Source: Nocardioides marinisabuli
GTDB taxonomy: Bacteria > Actinomycetota > Actinomycetes > Propionibacteriales > Nocardioidaceae
Direction: 5' to 3'
NCBI RefSeq assembly: GCF_013466785.1
Contig: NZ_CP059163.1
Coordinates: 2,046,001-2,110,000 of the forward strand
DNA: 64,000 nucleotides
Made by a program: the position numbers and the translations under genes. The notes beneath the pieces were generated by a model. That model was not told where the DNA came from and made no database searches. It worked only from the letters and a program-made list of their open reading frames with translations. The first letter of the stretch is position 1, and each line of letters opens with the position of its first letter. Shown piece by piece: positions 18,514-27,985 of the stretch.

Positions 18514-19551
18514 ATGACGACGAGCCCTCCGCAGATCATCGACTGGGACCTCGCGGTGCGGCTCGGCACCAGGCTGGCCGGCGACGGGCCGACGGTGGGT
18601 CGCGACGAGGCCGCCGCAGCCGTGGCGGAGCTGCGCGCCGGGGCGCACCGCTCGACGCCGCTGGTCGCCGAGTTCACCGGGTTGCACGCCGACGCCGACA
18701 CCGCGCCGGTGCTGGTGGTCGACCGCGGCGGCTGGGTGCAGGCCAACGCCGACGCCTTCAGCACCGTGCTCGCGCCGATGGTGGCCAAGCTGGTGGAGAA
18801 GAAGCCCCCGAGCGGGCTGTCGCTGGCGGTCGGCTCCCGGATCACCGGCGCCGAGGTCGGCGGCCTGCTGGGCTTCCTGGCAGGCAAGGTGCTGGGGCAG
18901 TTCGACCCCTTCCACGACCCCTCCGGCCGGCTGCTGCTGGTGGCGCCCAACATCGTGCAGGTCGAGCGCGAGATCGGCGCCGACCCCACCGACTTCCGGC
19001 TGTGGGTGTGCCTGCACGAGGAGACCCACCGGGTGCAGTTCACCGCGGTGCCCTGGATGCGCGACCACATCTTCTCCCTCGTCGAGCAGCTCAGCGCGAC
19101 CATGGACAGCGCCAGCCTGCTCGAGGACGGCCTCGCCCGGGTCAAGGCCGCCGTAGGCTCGGGCACCTCGGGGGGCAGCCTCGTGGAGATGTTCAGCACC
19201 CCCGAGCAGCGCGAGCTGATGGACCAGGCGACCGGTGTCATGTCGCTGCTCGAGGGCCACGCCGACGTGGTGATGGACGGCGTCGGCCCCGAGGTCATCG
19301 GCTCGGTGGAGGAGATCCGGGCGAAGTTCAACGAGCGCCGCAAGGGCGTGGGCACCCTCGACCGGCTCGTACGCCGGCTGCTGGGCCTCGACGTCAAGAT
19401 GGCGCAGTACCGCGACGGGGCGGCGTTCGTGCGCGCGGTCGTCGACAAGGTCGGGATGAGCGAGTTCAACGCGGTCTTCGCCGGGCCGGAGAACCTGCCG
19501 AGCAAGGCCGAGATCCACGACCCGCAGGCGTGGGTCGCGCGCGTCCTGTGA
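18514..19551 (+). CDS. Zinc-dependent metalloprotease, DUF2342 family
   Basis: This 345-residue protein contains H168-E-E-T-H172 and a downstream E247-G-H249 that complete a zincin-type site, as in the family once named coenzyme-F420-biosynthesis-associated protein. The substrate is not established for the family. A TAGGTT -10 element at 18502-18507 lies 6 bases before the ATG, so it has its own leaderless promoter although dacB ends only 13 bases upstream. tilS follows after 22 bases. Confidence 0.88.
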   Translation: MTTSPPQIIDWDLAVRLGTRLAGDGPTVGRDEAAAAVAELRAGAHRSTPLVAEFTGLHADADTAPVLVVDRGGWVQANADAFSTVLAPMVAKLVEKKPPSGLSLAVGSRITGAEVGGLLGFLAGKVLGQFDPFHDPSGRLLLVAPNIVQVEREIGADPTDFRLWVCLHEETHRVQFTAVPWMRDHIFSLVEQLSATMDSASLLEDGLARVKAAVGSGTSGGSLVEMFSTPEQRELMDQATGVMSLLEGHADVVMDGVGPEVIGSVEEIRAKFNERRKGVGTLDRLVRRLLGLDVKMAQYRDGAAFVRAVVDKVGMSEFNAVFAGPENLPSKAEIHDPQAWVARVL

Positions 19552-19573
19552 CGCCGCCGACGAGGCCGGCACC

Positions 19574-20554
19574 GTGAGGCTGCACCCGTCGGTCGCGGCG
19601 GTGCGGGTCGCCGTACGACGTGACCTCGAGGACCTCGCCGAGGGCGACACCGTGGTGGTGGCCTGCTCCGGCGGCCCCGACTCCCTGGCGCTGCTGGCCG
19701 CGACGGTGCACGAGGCCCGCGCCGGTGGGTGGCGGGTCGTCGGCGCCACCGTCGACCACGGCCTCCAGGAGGGGTCCGCCGAGCAGGCGGCACGGGTGGT
19801 GGAGCAGATGGCGGCGCTGGGCGCCGCCGAGACCCTGACCGCCCGGGTGCAGGTCGGCTCCGACGCCGGCATCGGGCCCGAGGCAGCGGCCCGGCGCGCC
19901 AGGTACGCCGTGCTCGAGCAGGTCGCCGACCACGTCGGCGCCGCGGCGGTCCTGCTGGGCCACACCCGCGACGACCAGGCCGAGACGGTGCTGCTCGGGC
20001 TCGCGCGCGGCTCGGGCGGCCGGTCGCTGGCCGGGATGCGCCGCCGCTTCGACCGCTACCGCCGCCCCCTGCTCGACGTCCCACGCGACGACACCGTCAC
20101 CGCCTGCCAGGTCGAGGGCATCGAGACGTGGGACGACCCGCACAACCTCGACCCCGGCTTCGCCCGGGTGCGGGTGCGCCGCACCGTCCTCCCGGTCCTC
20201 GAGGAGCAGCTCGGCCCCGGCATCGCCGCCACCCTCGCCCGCACCGCCGACCAGCTGCGCGCCGACGCCGACCTCCTCGACGACATCGCCGAGGCGACGT
20301 ACGCCGACCTGGTGACCGCCGAGGGCGCCCTCCCGGTCGAGGCGCTCGAGGGCGCCCCCGACGCGCTGCGGCGCCGCGTGCTGCGGCTCGCCGCCCTCGC
20401 CGCCGGCGCCCCGGCCGCCGAGCTCTTCCACGAGCACGTGCTCGCCCTCGACTCCCTCGTCACCCGCTGGCGCGGGCAGAAGTGGGTCGACCTGCCCGGG
20501 CACCTGCGCGGGGTGCGGGTGGGTGGCCTGGTCCAGGTGGTCTCCTCGCGCTAG
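19574..20554 (+). CDS. tilS: tRNA(Ile)-lysidine synthetase
   Basis: This 326-residue enzyme attaches lysine to the wobble cytidine of the tRNA-Ile that reads AUA. The PP-loop S32-GGPDS37 is present, as is [20 protein letters not shown], the tRNA-facing segment. The short form without an extended C-terminal domain is usual in actinobacteria. The start is GTG. In mycobacteria hpt is next; here an 8-kb accessory block intervenes. Confidence 0.94.
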   Translation: MRLHPSVAAVRVAVRRDLEDLAEGDTVVVACSGGPDSLALLAATVHEARAGGWRVVGATVDHGLQEGSAEQAARVVEQMAALGAAETLTARVQVGSDAGIGPEAAARRARYAVLEQVADHVGAAAVLLGHTRDDQAETVLLGLARGSGGRSLAGMRRRFDRYRRPLLDVPRDDTVTACQVEGIETWDDPHNLDPGFARVRVRRTVLPVLEEQLGPGIAATLARTADQLRADADLLDDIAEATYADLVTAEGALPVEALEGAPDALRRRVLRLAALAAGAPAAELFHEHVLALDSLVTRWRGQKWVDLPGHLRGVRVGGLVQVVSSR

Positions 20555-20794
20555 TCGACCGACCCCTGAGAGTGACCCCTGGGGGCGGAGCCGGCCGGAG
20601 ACTGGCGGTGGGCAAGCGCCGGGTCCGGCCCCTGCTGTCGTGCCTGGACCAGTCGCGCCGGCGTGTCCCCGATCTGAGGTAACTAGCACCCCTTCGACCC
20701 CGATGAGGGGTCCTCGTCTCCACACACTGGCGCAGCGGACCGGATGTGCCCGCGGCCATGCAGATGCGTGGTCAGACTCGACGGGGGAGCTCAG
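20555..20794. other. Intergenic region before the RTX peroxidase gene
   Basis: No gene is seen in these 240 bases. They hold a near-duplicate GACCCCTGAGAGT/GACCCCTGGGGG after tilS, a small hairpin ACCCCT/AGGGGT near 20687-20710, and the ribosome site GGGGGAG at 20783-20789. No clear -35/-10 pair is visible. Confidence 0.5.
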
Positions 20795-23700
20795 ATGAGC
20801 CGAAATCACACGTCCGTGGTCGCAACGCCACGGAAGTTCCGCGCCGCCATGCTGGGGGCGCTCGCCACGGTGATGGCGATCTCGGGGGTGGCCGGCCTGG
20901 GAGCTGCGACCAACGCGGCGTTCGCGGTCGACCCGGATCCTGACTTCATCCTGATCGAGGAGGACCTCGAGCACATCCTGAAGCAGATCCAGATCGCCGA
21001 GGCGCACGCCGCCGGCGGTCGGCTGCTCTGCGCGCGCCCGACCGACACGACGGGCAAGTGCGTGGCGGACCCGGCTCTCCCCGACGGCCTGCGGACGGTG
21101 GACGGCTCGAGCAACAACCTCGAGCACCCGGAGTTCGGCGCCGCGGACCAGCCCTTCCCGCGCCTGCTCCCCACGCGCTGGCGCAAGGGCGAAGCGGCAC
21201 CGCCCGGGGCGCCCGGCAACAACCCGGCCGACACCAGCATGTGTGACGCGGGGACGACGTGCTACTCCCAGCAGCAGGGCTTCGTCTACGACTCCCAGCC
21301 ACGCATCATCAGCAACCTGATCGTCGACCAGACGATCGCCAACCCGGCCGCCCAGAACGCCCACGACAACACCCCTGGCTCGACGATCGACGCCGAGGGC
21401 AACGTCTTCGTCCCCAACACCGCGCCGGACGAGGCGCTCTCCGCGCCGTTCAACGCCTGGTTCACCTTCTTCGGCCAGTTCTTCGACCACGGCCTCGACC
21501 TGGTCAACAAGGGCGGGAACGGCACCATGGTGGTGCCGCTGCGGCCCGACGACCCGCTCTACCAGGAGGGCGGCCGGACCAACTTCCTGCTGCTGAGCCG
21601 GGCCACCCGCTACCCCGGACCCGACGGCACGGTCGGCACCGAGGACGACGTGCACAACAACCAGACCACGCCGTTCATCGACCAGAACCAGACCTACACC
21701 TCGCACCCCTCGCACCAGGTCTTCCTCCGCGAGTACCGGCTGGGCGACCACGACGGCGACCCGGCCACGCCGGACGCGCCGATCGACACCGGACGGCTGC
21801 TCGACGGCACCCTGCCCGGTGGCGGCACCGGCGGGCTGGCCACCTGGGCCGACGTGAAGCGGCAGGCCCGTGACGTGCTCGGCATCGCCCTCGGGGCCGA
21901 GGGCGCCCCGGGGCCGGACAACAACGACTACCCCGACGTGGTCAACGTCCCGCAGGTCGACGTGGACCAGTACGGCAACTTCATCCCCGGGGCCAACGGG
22001 TTCCCGGTGCTGCAGATGGCGGACGGCACGGAGGTCGAGGGCGACCCGACGAACCCGGCCACGACGCAGGGCGCGGCACGCACCGACCACGCGTTCCTCG
22101 ACGACATCGCCCACGGAGCCAGTCAGGATCCCAGGGACCTGAGCGGCTACGACAACGTCACCCTCGACGAGCACTTCGTCACCGGCGACGGCCGGGGCAA
22201 CGAGAACATCGGCCTGACCTCGGTGCACCACATCTTCCACGCCGAGCACAACCGGATGGCCCAGGCCATCGAGGACATCCTCGACAAGCCGGGCAACGAG
22301 CAGCTGAAGCTGGCCTTCCAGGGCGAGACGAACACCTACGAGGAGCTGCTGGGCGAGCCCCTGCCCGAGGGCCCCGAGGCCGATGACTGGACTTACGAGC
22401 AGCGGATCTTCCAGGCTGCGAAGTTCCCGACCGAGATGCAGTACCAGCACCTCGTCTTCGAGGAGTTCGCCCGCAAGATCCAGCCGGCGATCGATGCGAT
22501 CGTGTTCAACGAGAACAGCTACGACGCCACCATCAACCCGGCGATCCGGGCCGAGTTCGCGCACGTGGTCTACCGGTTCGGCCACTCCATGCTGACCGAG
22601 GAGATCCAGCGCGACCTGCCCGGTGTGCCGGGGGTGCAGGACGTGTCCCTGCTCGAGGGGTTCCTCGATCCACGGGCCTACGACAACGACGGGACGCTGA
22701 CTCCCGAGCAGGCGGCCGGTGCGGTCGTCAACGGGACGACCAACCAGGTCGGCGGCCAGATCGACGAGCACATCATCGACACGCTGCGCAACAACCTGCT
22801 CGGCCTGCCGCTCGACCTGGCGACGATCAACATCGTCCGGGCCCGGGACGCGGGTGTGCCGCCGCTGCAGGTGGCGCGCAGGACGTTCTTCGAGGAGAGC
22901 GGCGACCCGATGCTGGAGCCGTACACCAGCTGGGTCGACTTCGGCCTCGGCATGAAGAACGGCGACAACTTCGGCCGCGAGTCGGCGAACCCGAACGCCT
23001 CGCTGGTCAACTTCGTGGCCGCCTACGGCAAGCACGAGACGATCCAGGCCGCGACCACCGTGGCGGCCAAGCGCGAAGCGGCCGACCTGATCGTCAACGA
23101 CGGCGCCGGAGCCCCGGTTGACCGCCTGGACTTCATGAACAGCACGGGTGCCTGGGCCAACGTGGACGGTCAGACCACCACCGGCCTCGAGGAGGTCGAC
23201 TTCTGGGTGGGCGGCCTGGCCGAGGCGCTCGAGCCCTTCGGTGGCATGCTCGGCTCGACGTTCAACTACGTCTTCGAGAAGCAGATCGAGGACCTGCAGT
23301 TCGGCGACCGGTTCTACTACCTGTTCCGCAACCAGGGCAACCAGCTCTTCTCCGCCCTGGAGGGCAACTCGTTCGCCGGCCTCATCCGGCGCAACACCGA
23401 TGCCTCGCTGCTCCCGGCAGACATCTTCTCGGTGCCGGACCCGTTCATCGACCTGGAGAACCTGCCCACGCCGCTGCCGGACGGGCTGGTGCTGATGCCG
23501 GACGGCACCTACCGGTGGGACGGCGACGAGCACGTCGAGATCCATGGGCTGCGCACCGGTGAGGCCCCTGCCACCAACGACAGGATCCGCGCCGGTCAGG
23601 GTGACGACTCGCTCTGGGGCTATGGCGGCGACGACCGGATCGAGGGCGGTTCCGGCAACGACAGCCACCTCGGTGGGCCGGGCAACGACATCCTCACCGA

Positions 23701-26518
23701 CACCTTCGGTGACGACAACATGAAGGGCGGGTTCGGCAACGACGCCATCAAGGGCGGCTCCGGCGACGACCTGATCCTGGCCGGGCACGGCCACGACTAC
23801 GTCAGCACCGGCAAGGACTTCAAGACGGTCTTCGCGAGCACGGGCCGTGACGTCGTCATCGGCGGCGGTGGTCGCGACACCGTCTTCGGCGGTGAGCACG
23901 ACGACTGGATCGAGGGCGGTGCCCACGCCGACCTGCTCCAGGGCGACAACGCCAACCAGTTCCAGTCCAACCCGCACGGCGGCGACGACATCGTCGACGG
24001 CGGCGCCGGCAACGACGACAACGAGGGCGAGGGTGGCGACGACATCCTGATCGGACGGGCGCAGGGCACGGACCGGATGGAGGGCATGCACGGGTACGAC
24101 TGGGTCACCTACCGAGGTGACCGCCGCGGCGTGGACGTGGACCTGAGGTTCACCACCCTGCAGCGCCCGGACGTCCAAGCCGTGCGTGACCGCTTCGACA
24201 TGATCGAGGGTGTCTCCGGCGGCGACGGGAACGACGTGCTGCGCGGCGTCGGCCGGGCGATCGACGACATCGCCGACCCGACGGACCACGTCATGACGCA
24301 GGCCTCGATGGACAAGATCGGGGGGCTCAGGGCGATGCTCGACCCGGGCCACGCCCAGAACTACGCGGAGCGGTTCATGCGCCAGGAGATCGGCGTCGAC
24401 ACCGAGATCGTCAACAACCTGCTGCTCGGCGGCTCCGGGAGCGACATGATCCAGGGTCGGGCCGGTGACGACTTCATCGACGGTGACGCCTACCTCGACG
24501 TCTACGTCCGGGTCAACGGCACCCGCTACACCAGCCCCGGCGACAAGGCTCTGCAGGCGGCCATCTTCAACGGCACGGTCGACCCGGGCGACATCGAGTT
24601 CGTCCGCGAGATCGTCGAGAGCCCGGGTCCGGACGACAACGACCTCGCGGTGTACAGCGCGCCCAGCTCGCAGTACGACGTGACCGACCTGGGCGACGGC
24701 TACTGGCGCGTCGACCACCCCGCCACCGACGGGGAGGACCGGGAGCTGGACGGTTCCGACGTCCTGCGCAACATCGAGCTCCTCGAGTTCGACGACGGGT
24801 GCTTCGTCCTCGGCCCTGAGCCGATGGAGGCCTGCGGCAGCTACGGAACCGCAGCCCTCAGCTACCAGGCTCCTGCGACCGAGGACGCACCGATCACCGC
24901 GACCGTGGTGTTCGACGGCCAGAACACGGTCCAGAACCCGACGGACATCCAGTTCCGCTGGATGATGACCGAGGACGACGCGGTGCCCGAGTGGCTGGCC
25001 ACCACGGTCCAGAGCCCGAGCAGCTGCGCGCCCAACGCGGCCGGGGTCCTCGAGTGCACCGTCACCTTCACCCCAGGGGACTTCGAGGTCGACCACCTGC
25101 TCAGGGTCGAGGTGACCTTCTTCGACGACCAGGGCGTCCTGAGGACGATCAAGTCCGAGCCGACGACCGAGACGGTGGTCAACGTCCAGGACGTCCCGAT
25201 CCCGCCGGTGCTCAGCACCCAGAGCCCCGTCGTCGGACAGGTGGTCCGTGCCTCCGGGCTGCAGGACGGGGACGGCCTGGCCCTGGCCGGGGACACCCTC
25301 ACCTGGACCTGGCAGGTGTCCGAGACCGGCACGGGCGAGTGGACCGACGTGGCGACCAACCCGTACAACGTGACGGGCTTCGTCCCGCTGGCCGAGCACG
25401 TGGGCAAGTTCCTCCGGGTGGTCGCCGACTACACCGACGACCACGGCACCGTGGAGAGCGCAGCGTCACTGCCCACCGAGAACCCGGTGGCCGAGACGGC
25501 GACCGGGCCCGCGGCCCCGACACCGCCGATCAGCAACGTCGCGTCCGTCACCGCTCTGGGTCGCATCCAGGTCTCCTGGACCCGGGCGGTCGACAACGGC
25601 GGCGCCGAGATCACCGGTCACGTCGTCACGGTCTACGCCGACGAGGCCGTGCTCGGCACCCGCACCGCCGGGCCCGAGGCGACCAGCCTCGTCGTCGACG
25701 GTCTCGACCCCGATCCGGCCATCGCCTACAAGTTCACGGTCGCTGCCGTGAACGCGGCGGGCACCGGTGCCGCGTCCGAGCCGATGGGACCGGTGAGCTT
25801 CACCGGGACGGAGCCGGAGGAGCCCACAGAGCCGGAGGAGCCCGTGGAGCCGGAGGAGCCTGTGGAGCCGGACCCCGACCCGGCTCCGGACCCTGACCCG
25901 GCTCCGGACCCTGACCCGGCTCCGGACCCTGACCCGGCTCCGGACCCTGACCCGGCTCCGGACCCTGACCCGGCTCCGGACCCTGACCCGGCTCCGGACC
26001 CTGACCCGGTCCCGGACCCTGACCCGGTCCCGGACCCTGACCCGGTCCCGGACCCCGACCCGGTCCCGGACCCCGACCCGGTCCCGGACCCCGACCCGGT
26101 CCCGGACCCCGACCCGGTCCCTGACCCCGACCCGGTCCCTGACCCCGAGCCGGCGGCACCGGTCTCGTCCAAGACCAGGCTCAAGGTGCTGGACAAGCCG
26201 GTGCGAGCCGGTCAGCGAGCTGACATCAAGGTCGTGGTGCGCACGGCCGACGAGACCGTGCCGACCGGGGAGATCCGGGTGAGGGTGCGGGGTGCCAAGA
26301 ACCTGACCCGCACGCTCGACGCGGACCAGGCCGGAGTGCTGCGGCTGAAGCTGCCCAAGCTGGCCGTGGGGACGCACCGCGTCAAGGTCCGCTACCTCGG
26401 CTCGTCGGACGTGGAGTCCTCCGCGGCCAAGACGCGGAAGGTCCGGGTCAAGCGGGCCAAGGCGGGGAAGTCGGCCACGAGCAGCCCTCGTGGTGGATGG
26501 AGCGCGGTCGACTCCTGA
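20795..26518 (+). CDS. Secreted animal-type heme peroxidase with RTX, FN3/Ig-like and Pro-Asp repeat regions
   Basis: This 1907-residue exported protein has a signal peptide ending NAAFA (cut near 44). The peroxidase domain spans about 60-890: distal His232 in FFGQFFDHGLDL, Arg467 and Glu470 in GDGRGNE (matching the MPO pair Arg239/Glu242), then HAEHNRMA, and proximal His597 in YRFGHSML. The MPO heme-linking Met243 is Asn here. RTX-type GGxGxD calcium repeats lie at about 940-1095 and 1209-1236. Ig-like repeats follow, then an FN3-like domain at about 1575-1668, a 15-unit Pro-Asp hexapeptide spacer, and a C-terminal Ig-like domain with a basic tail. Bacterial peroxidases of this make-up include the Mn(II)-oxidising MopA type; that function is only a candidate. 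The ATG is 5 bases after GGGGGAG. Confidence 0.9.
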   Translation: MSRNHTSVVATPRKFRAAMLGALATVMAISGVAGLGAATNAAFAVDPDPDFILIEEDLEHILKQIQIAEAHAAGGRLLCARPTDTTGKCVADPALPDGLRTVDGSSNNLEHPEFGAADQPFPRLLPTRWRKGEAAPPGAPGNNPADTSMCDAGTTCYSQQQGFVYDSQPRIISNLIVDQTIANPAAQNAHDNTPGSTIDAEGNVFVPNTAPDEALSAPFNAWFTFFGQFFDHGLDLVNKGGNGTMVVPLRPDDPLYQEGGRTNFLLLSRATRYPGPDGTVGTEDDVHNNQTTPFIDQNQTYTSHPSHQVFLREYRLGDHDGDPATPDAPIDTGRLLDGTLPGGGTGGLATWADVKRQARDVLGIALGAEGAPGPDNNDYPDVVNVPQVDVDQYGNFIPGANGFPVLQMADGTEVEGDPTNPATTQGAARTDHAFLDDIAHGASQDPRDLSGYDNVTLDEHFVTGDGRGNENIGLTSVHHIFHAEHNRMAQAIEDILDKPGNEQLKLAFQGETNTYEELLGEPLPEGPEADDWTYEQRIFQAAKFPTEMQYQHLVFEEFARKIQPAIDAIVFNENSYDATINPAIRAEFAHVVYRFGHSMLTEEIQRDLPGVPGVQDVSLLEGFLDPRAYDNDGTLTPEQAAGAVVNGTTNQVGGQIDEHIIDTLRNNLLGLPLDLATINIVRARDAGVPPLQVARRTFFEESGDPMLEPYTSWVDFGLGMKNGDNFGRESANPNASLVNFVAAYGKHETIQAATTVAAKREAADLIVNDGAGAPVDRLDFMNSTGAWANVDGQTTTGLEEVDFWVGGLAEALEPFGGMLGSTFNYVFEKQIEDLQFGDRFYYLFRNQGNQLFSALEGNSFAGLIRRNTDASLLPADIFSVPDPFIDLENLPTPLPDGLVLMPDGTYRWDGDEHVEIHGLRTGEAPATNDRIRAGQGDDSLWGYGGDDRIEGGSGNDSHLGGPGNDILTDTFGDDNMKGGFGNDAIKGGSGDDLILAGHGHDYVSTGKDFKTVFASTGRDVVIGGGGRDTVFGGEHDDWIEGGAHADLLQGDNANQFQSNPHGGDDIVDGGAGNDDNEGEGGDDILIGRAQGTDRMEGMHGYDWVTYRGDRRGVDVDLRFTTLQRPDVQAVRDRFDMIEGVSGGDGNDVLRGVGRAIDDIADPTDHVMTQASMDKIGGLRAMLDPGHAQNYAERFMRQEIGVDTEIVNNLLLGGSGSDMIQGRAGDDFIDGDAYLDVYVRVNGTRYTSPGDKALQAAIFNGTVDPGDIEFVREIVESPGPDDNDLAVYSAPSSQYDVTDLGDGYWRVDHPATDGEDRELDGSDVLRNIELLEFDDGCFVLGPEPMEACGSYGTAALSYQAPATEDAPITATVVFDGQNTVQNPTDIQFRWMMTEDDAVPEWLATTVQSPSSCAPNAAGVLECTVTFTPGDFEVDHLLRVEVTFFDDQGVLRTIKSEPTTETVVNVQDVPIPPVLSTQSPVVGQVVRASGLQDGDGLALAGDTLTWTWQVSETGTGEWTDVATNPYNVTGFVPLAEHVGKFLRVVADYTDDHGTVESAASLPTENPVAETATGPAAPTPPISNVASVTALGRIQVSWTRAVDNGGAEITGHVVTVYADEAVLGTRTAGPEATSLVVDGLDPDPAIAYKFTVAAVNAAGTGAASEPMGPVSFTGTEPEEPTEPEEPVEPEEPVEPDPDPAPDPDPAPDPDPAPDPDPAPDPDPAPDPDPAPDPDPAPDPDPVPDPDPVPDPDPVPDPDPVPDPDPVPDPDPVPDPDPVPDPDPVPDPEPAAPVSSKTRLKVLDKPVRAGQRADIKVVVRTADETVPTGEIRVRVRGAKNLTRTLDADQAGVLRLKLPKLAVGTHRVKVRYLGSSDVESSAAKTRKVRVKRAKAGKSATSSPRGGWSAVDS
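25868..26137 (+). repeat. 18-bp tandem repeats coding a Pro-Asp spacer
   Basis: There are fifteen in-frame 18-bp units: seven encode PDPDPA and then eight encode PDPDPV; a degenerate PDPEPA follows. Synonymous changes occur in blocks (CCT to CCC, then CCG to CCT), so neighbouring units are more alike than distant ones, as expected from local duplication. The spacer separates the FN3-like domain from the C-terminal Ig-like domain. Confidence 0.95.
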
Positions 26519-26528
26519 CCGCCCGTGC

Positions 26529-26564
26529 GCAGGGGCCGGACCGCATCCGCGGCCCGGCCCCTGC
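26529..26564 (+). terminator. Hairpin after the RTX peroxidase gene
   Basis: Perfect 11-bp arms (GCAGGGGCCGG at 26529-26539 and its complement at 26554-26564) surround a 14-base loop, 10 bases after the stop codon. No U-tract follows. Confidence 0.65.
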
Positions 26565-26597
26565 CGCTGTCCACAGATCTGCTTGCACTCCTATGCA

Positions 26598-26620
26598 TCG
26601 AACGTGCGTTCGACTAGAGT
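26598..26620 (+). promoter_or_regulatory. LexA (SOS) box and leaderless promoter of the HNH gene
   Basis: TCGAACGTGCGTTCGA at 26598-26613 is an exact match to the actinobacterial SOS box TCGAAC-N4-GTTCGA. The -10 element TAGAGT (26615-26620) follows one base later and the ATG another 6 bases on. LexA binding here would cover the promoter, so the gene should be induced by DNA damage. Confidence 0.85.
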
Positions 26621-26626
26621 CGGGGC

Positions 26627-27937
26627 ATGACAGCCGCTCCCTCCACCACCGATCTCGCCGCCCTCGGCGAGGCCGAGCTGGTCGAGGAAGTCCGGCGGCT
26701 CGAGGAGCTCAAGGCCCACGCCGCCGCGCTGCAGGTGGAGCTGACGGCTCGTCTCGACGAGGTCGTACGCCGCCGGCACGCCGCGGCCGGTCTGCCCGAG
26801 GAGCGGCAGGGCGTCGGTGTCGCTTCGCAGGTCGGGCTGGCGCGGCGCGAGTCACCCAACAGGGGTGCCCGCCACCTCGGGCTGGCGAAGATCCTGGTGG
26901 CCGAGATGCCGCACACGCTGAACGCGATGCGCGCCGGTTGGTGTAGCGAGTGGCGCGCCACCCTCCTGGCCCGCGAGACCGCGTGCCTGTCGCTGGAGGA
27001 CCGGCGCCGGGTCGACGCGGAGTTGATGGCCGACCCCGAGACCACCGAGGGCTGGGGTGACAAGCGACTGGTGGCCGCGGCCCGGGCCCGCGCCTACGAG
27101 CTCGACCCGCACGCCGCGTTGAAGCGGTCGAGGAAGGCCGAGGGTGAGCGGTACGTGTCCCTGCGACCGGCACCGGACACGATGACCTACCTGACCGCGC
27201 TGCTCCCGGTCGCCCAGGGCGTCGCGGCGTACGCCGCGCTGACCCGCGCCGCCGACTCCGCCCGCGCCGACGGCGATGAGCGCTCCCGCGGGCAGGTCAT
27301 GGCCGACACCCTCGTCACCGCGATCACCGACCGCACCGCCGAGTCGGCGCCAGTTCCCGCGGTGCCGGTGGCGGTGAACCTGACGGTCTCCGACGCCACC
27401 CTCCTCGGCGGTGGCCACCAGCCGGGGTGGGTGGCCGGATACGGGCCGGTGCCGGCCGGGTTCGCCCGCGAGCTGGTCGCGACCGCGATCGCCGACGCGC
27501 AGGCGACGCTGCGCAGGCTCTACACCACCAGCACCGGGACGCTGGTGGCGATGGACTCCCGGGCCCGCACCTTCCCCGCGAGCCTGGGGTTGTTCATCGA
27601 CCTGCGCGACCAGTCGTGCCGCACCCCGTGGTGCGACGCACCGATCCGCCACCGCGACCACGTCGTCCCCGACCACGCCGGCGGCCCCACCAGCGCCACC
27701 AACGGACAAGGGCTGTGCGAGGCCTGCAACCAAGCCAAGGAGGCCCCCGGCTTCACCGCCACCACCGTGGGCGGCACCGTCGTCACCACGACCCCGACCG
27801 GCCACCAGGTCCGCTCCAGGGCACCCGACCTCCCACCCGGCGACCCACCGGTCACACCCGAACCCCCACGACCCCGGGTCGACGTCCTCCACCCCCGCCT
27901 GCAGATCGTCCTCGACGACTACACGCCGGCGGCCTGA
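26627..27937 (+). CDS. DUF222 / HNH endonuclease (13E12 repeat family type)
   Basis: This 436-residue protein has an N-terminal DUF222 helical domain and a C-terminal HNH nuclease: CRTPWCDAPIRHRDHVVPDH, GGPTSATNGQGLCEACNQAKE, with the two CxxC pairs and the HxDH core. Such genes are multicopy and repeat-like in actinobacteria (REP13E12 in M. tuberculosis), and some are LexA-controlled there, consistent with the SOS box directly upstream. The tail is Pro-rich. Whether it moves or acts on foreign DNA is not known. It is part of the block that separates tilS from hpt. Confidence 0.88.
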   Translation: MTAAPSTTDLAALGEAELVEEVRRLEELKAHAAALQVELTARLDEVVRRRHAAAGLPEERQGVGVASQVGLARRESPNRGARHLGLAKILVAEMPHTLNAMRAGWCSEWRATLLARETACLSLEDRRRVDAELMADPETTEGWGDKRLVAAARARAYELDPHAALKRSRKAEGERYVSLRPAPDTMTYLTALLPVAQGVAAYAALTRAADSARADGDERSRGQVMADTLVTAITDRTAESAPVPAVPVAVNLTVSDATLLGGGHQPGWVAGYGPVPAGFARELVATAIADAQATLRRLYTTSTGTLVAMDSRARTFPASLGLFIDLRDQSCRTPWCDAPIRHRDHVVPDHAGGPTSATNGQGLCEACNQAKEAPGFTATTVGGTVVTTTPTGHQVRSRAPDLPPGDPPVTPEPPRPRVDVLHPRLQIVLDDYTPAA

Positions 27938-27985
27938 GCCACCGAAACGACCACGGGCCCGGCGCCGGACGCCGATACTCCTCGC

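Noticed and set aside
19466..25444. A 1992-codon open frame antisense to tilS and the heme peroxidase gene
   Set aside because: It is a shadow of GC-rich third positions; the sense frame has a signal peptide, peroxidase residues and RTX repeats, the antisense one only low-complexity Arg/Val/Ala/Gly runs.
25868..26137. CRISPR-like periodic repeat
   Set aside because: The units are contiguous, 18 bp, in frame and have no spacers; it is a coding Pro-Asp repeat.
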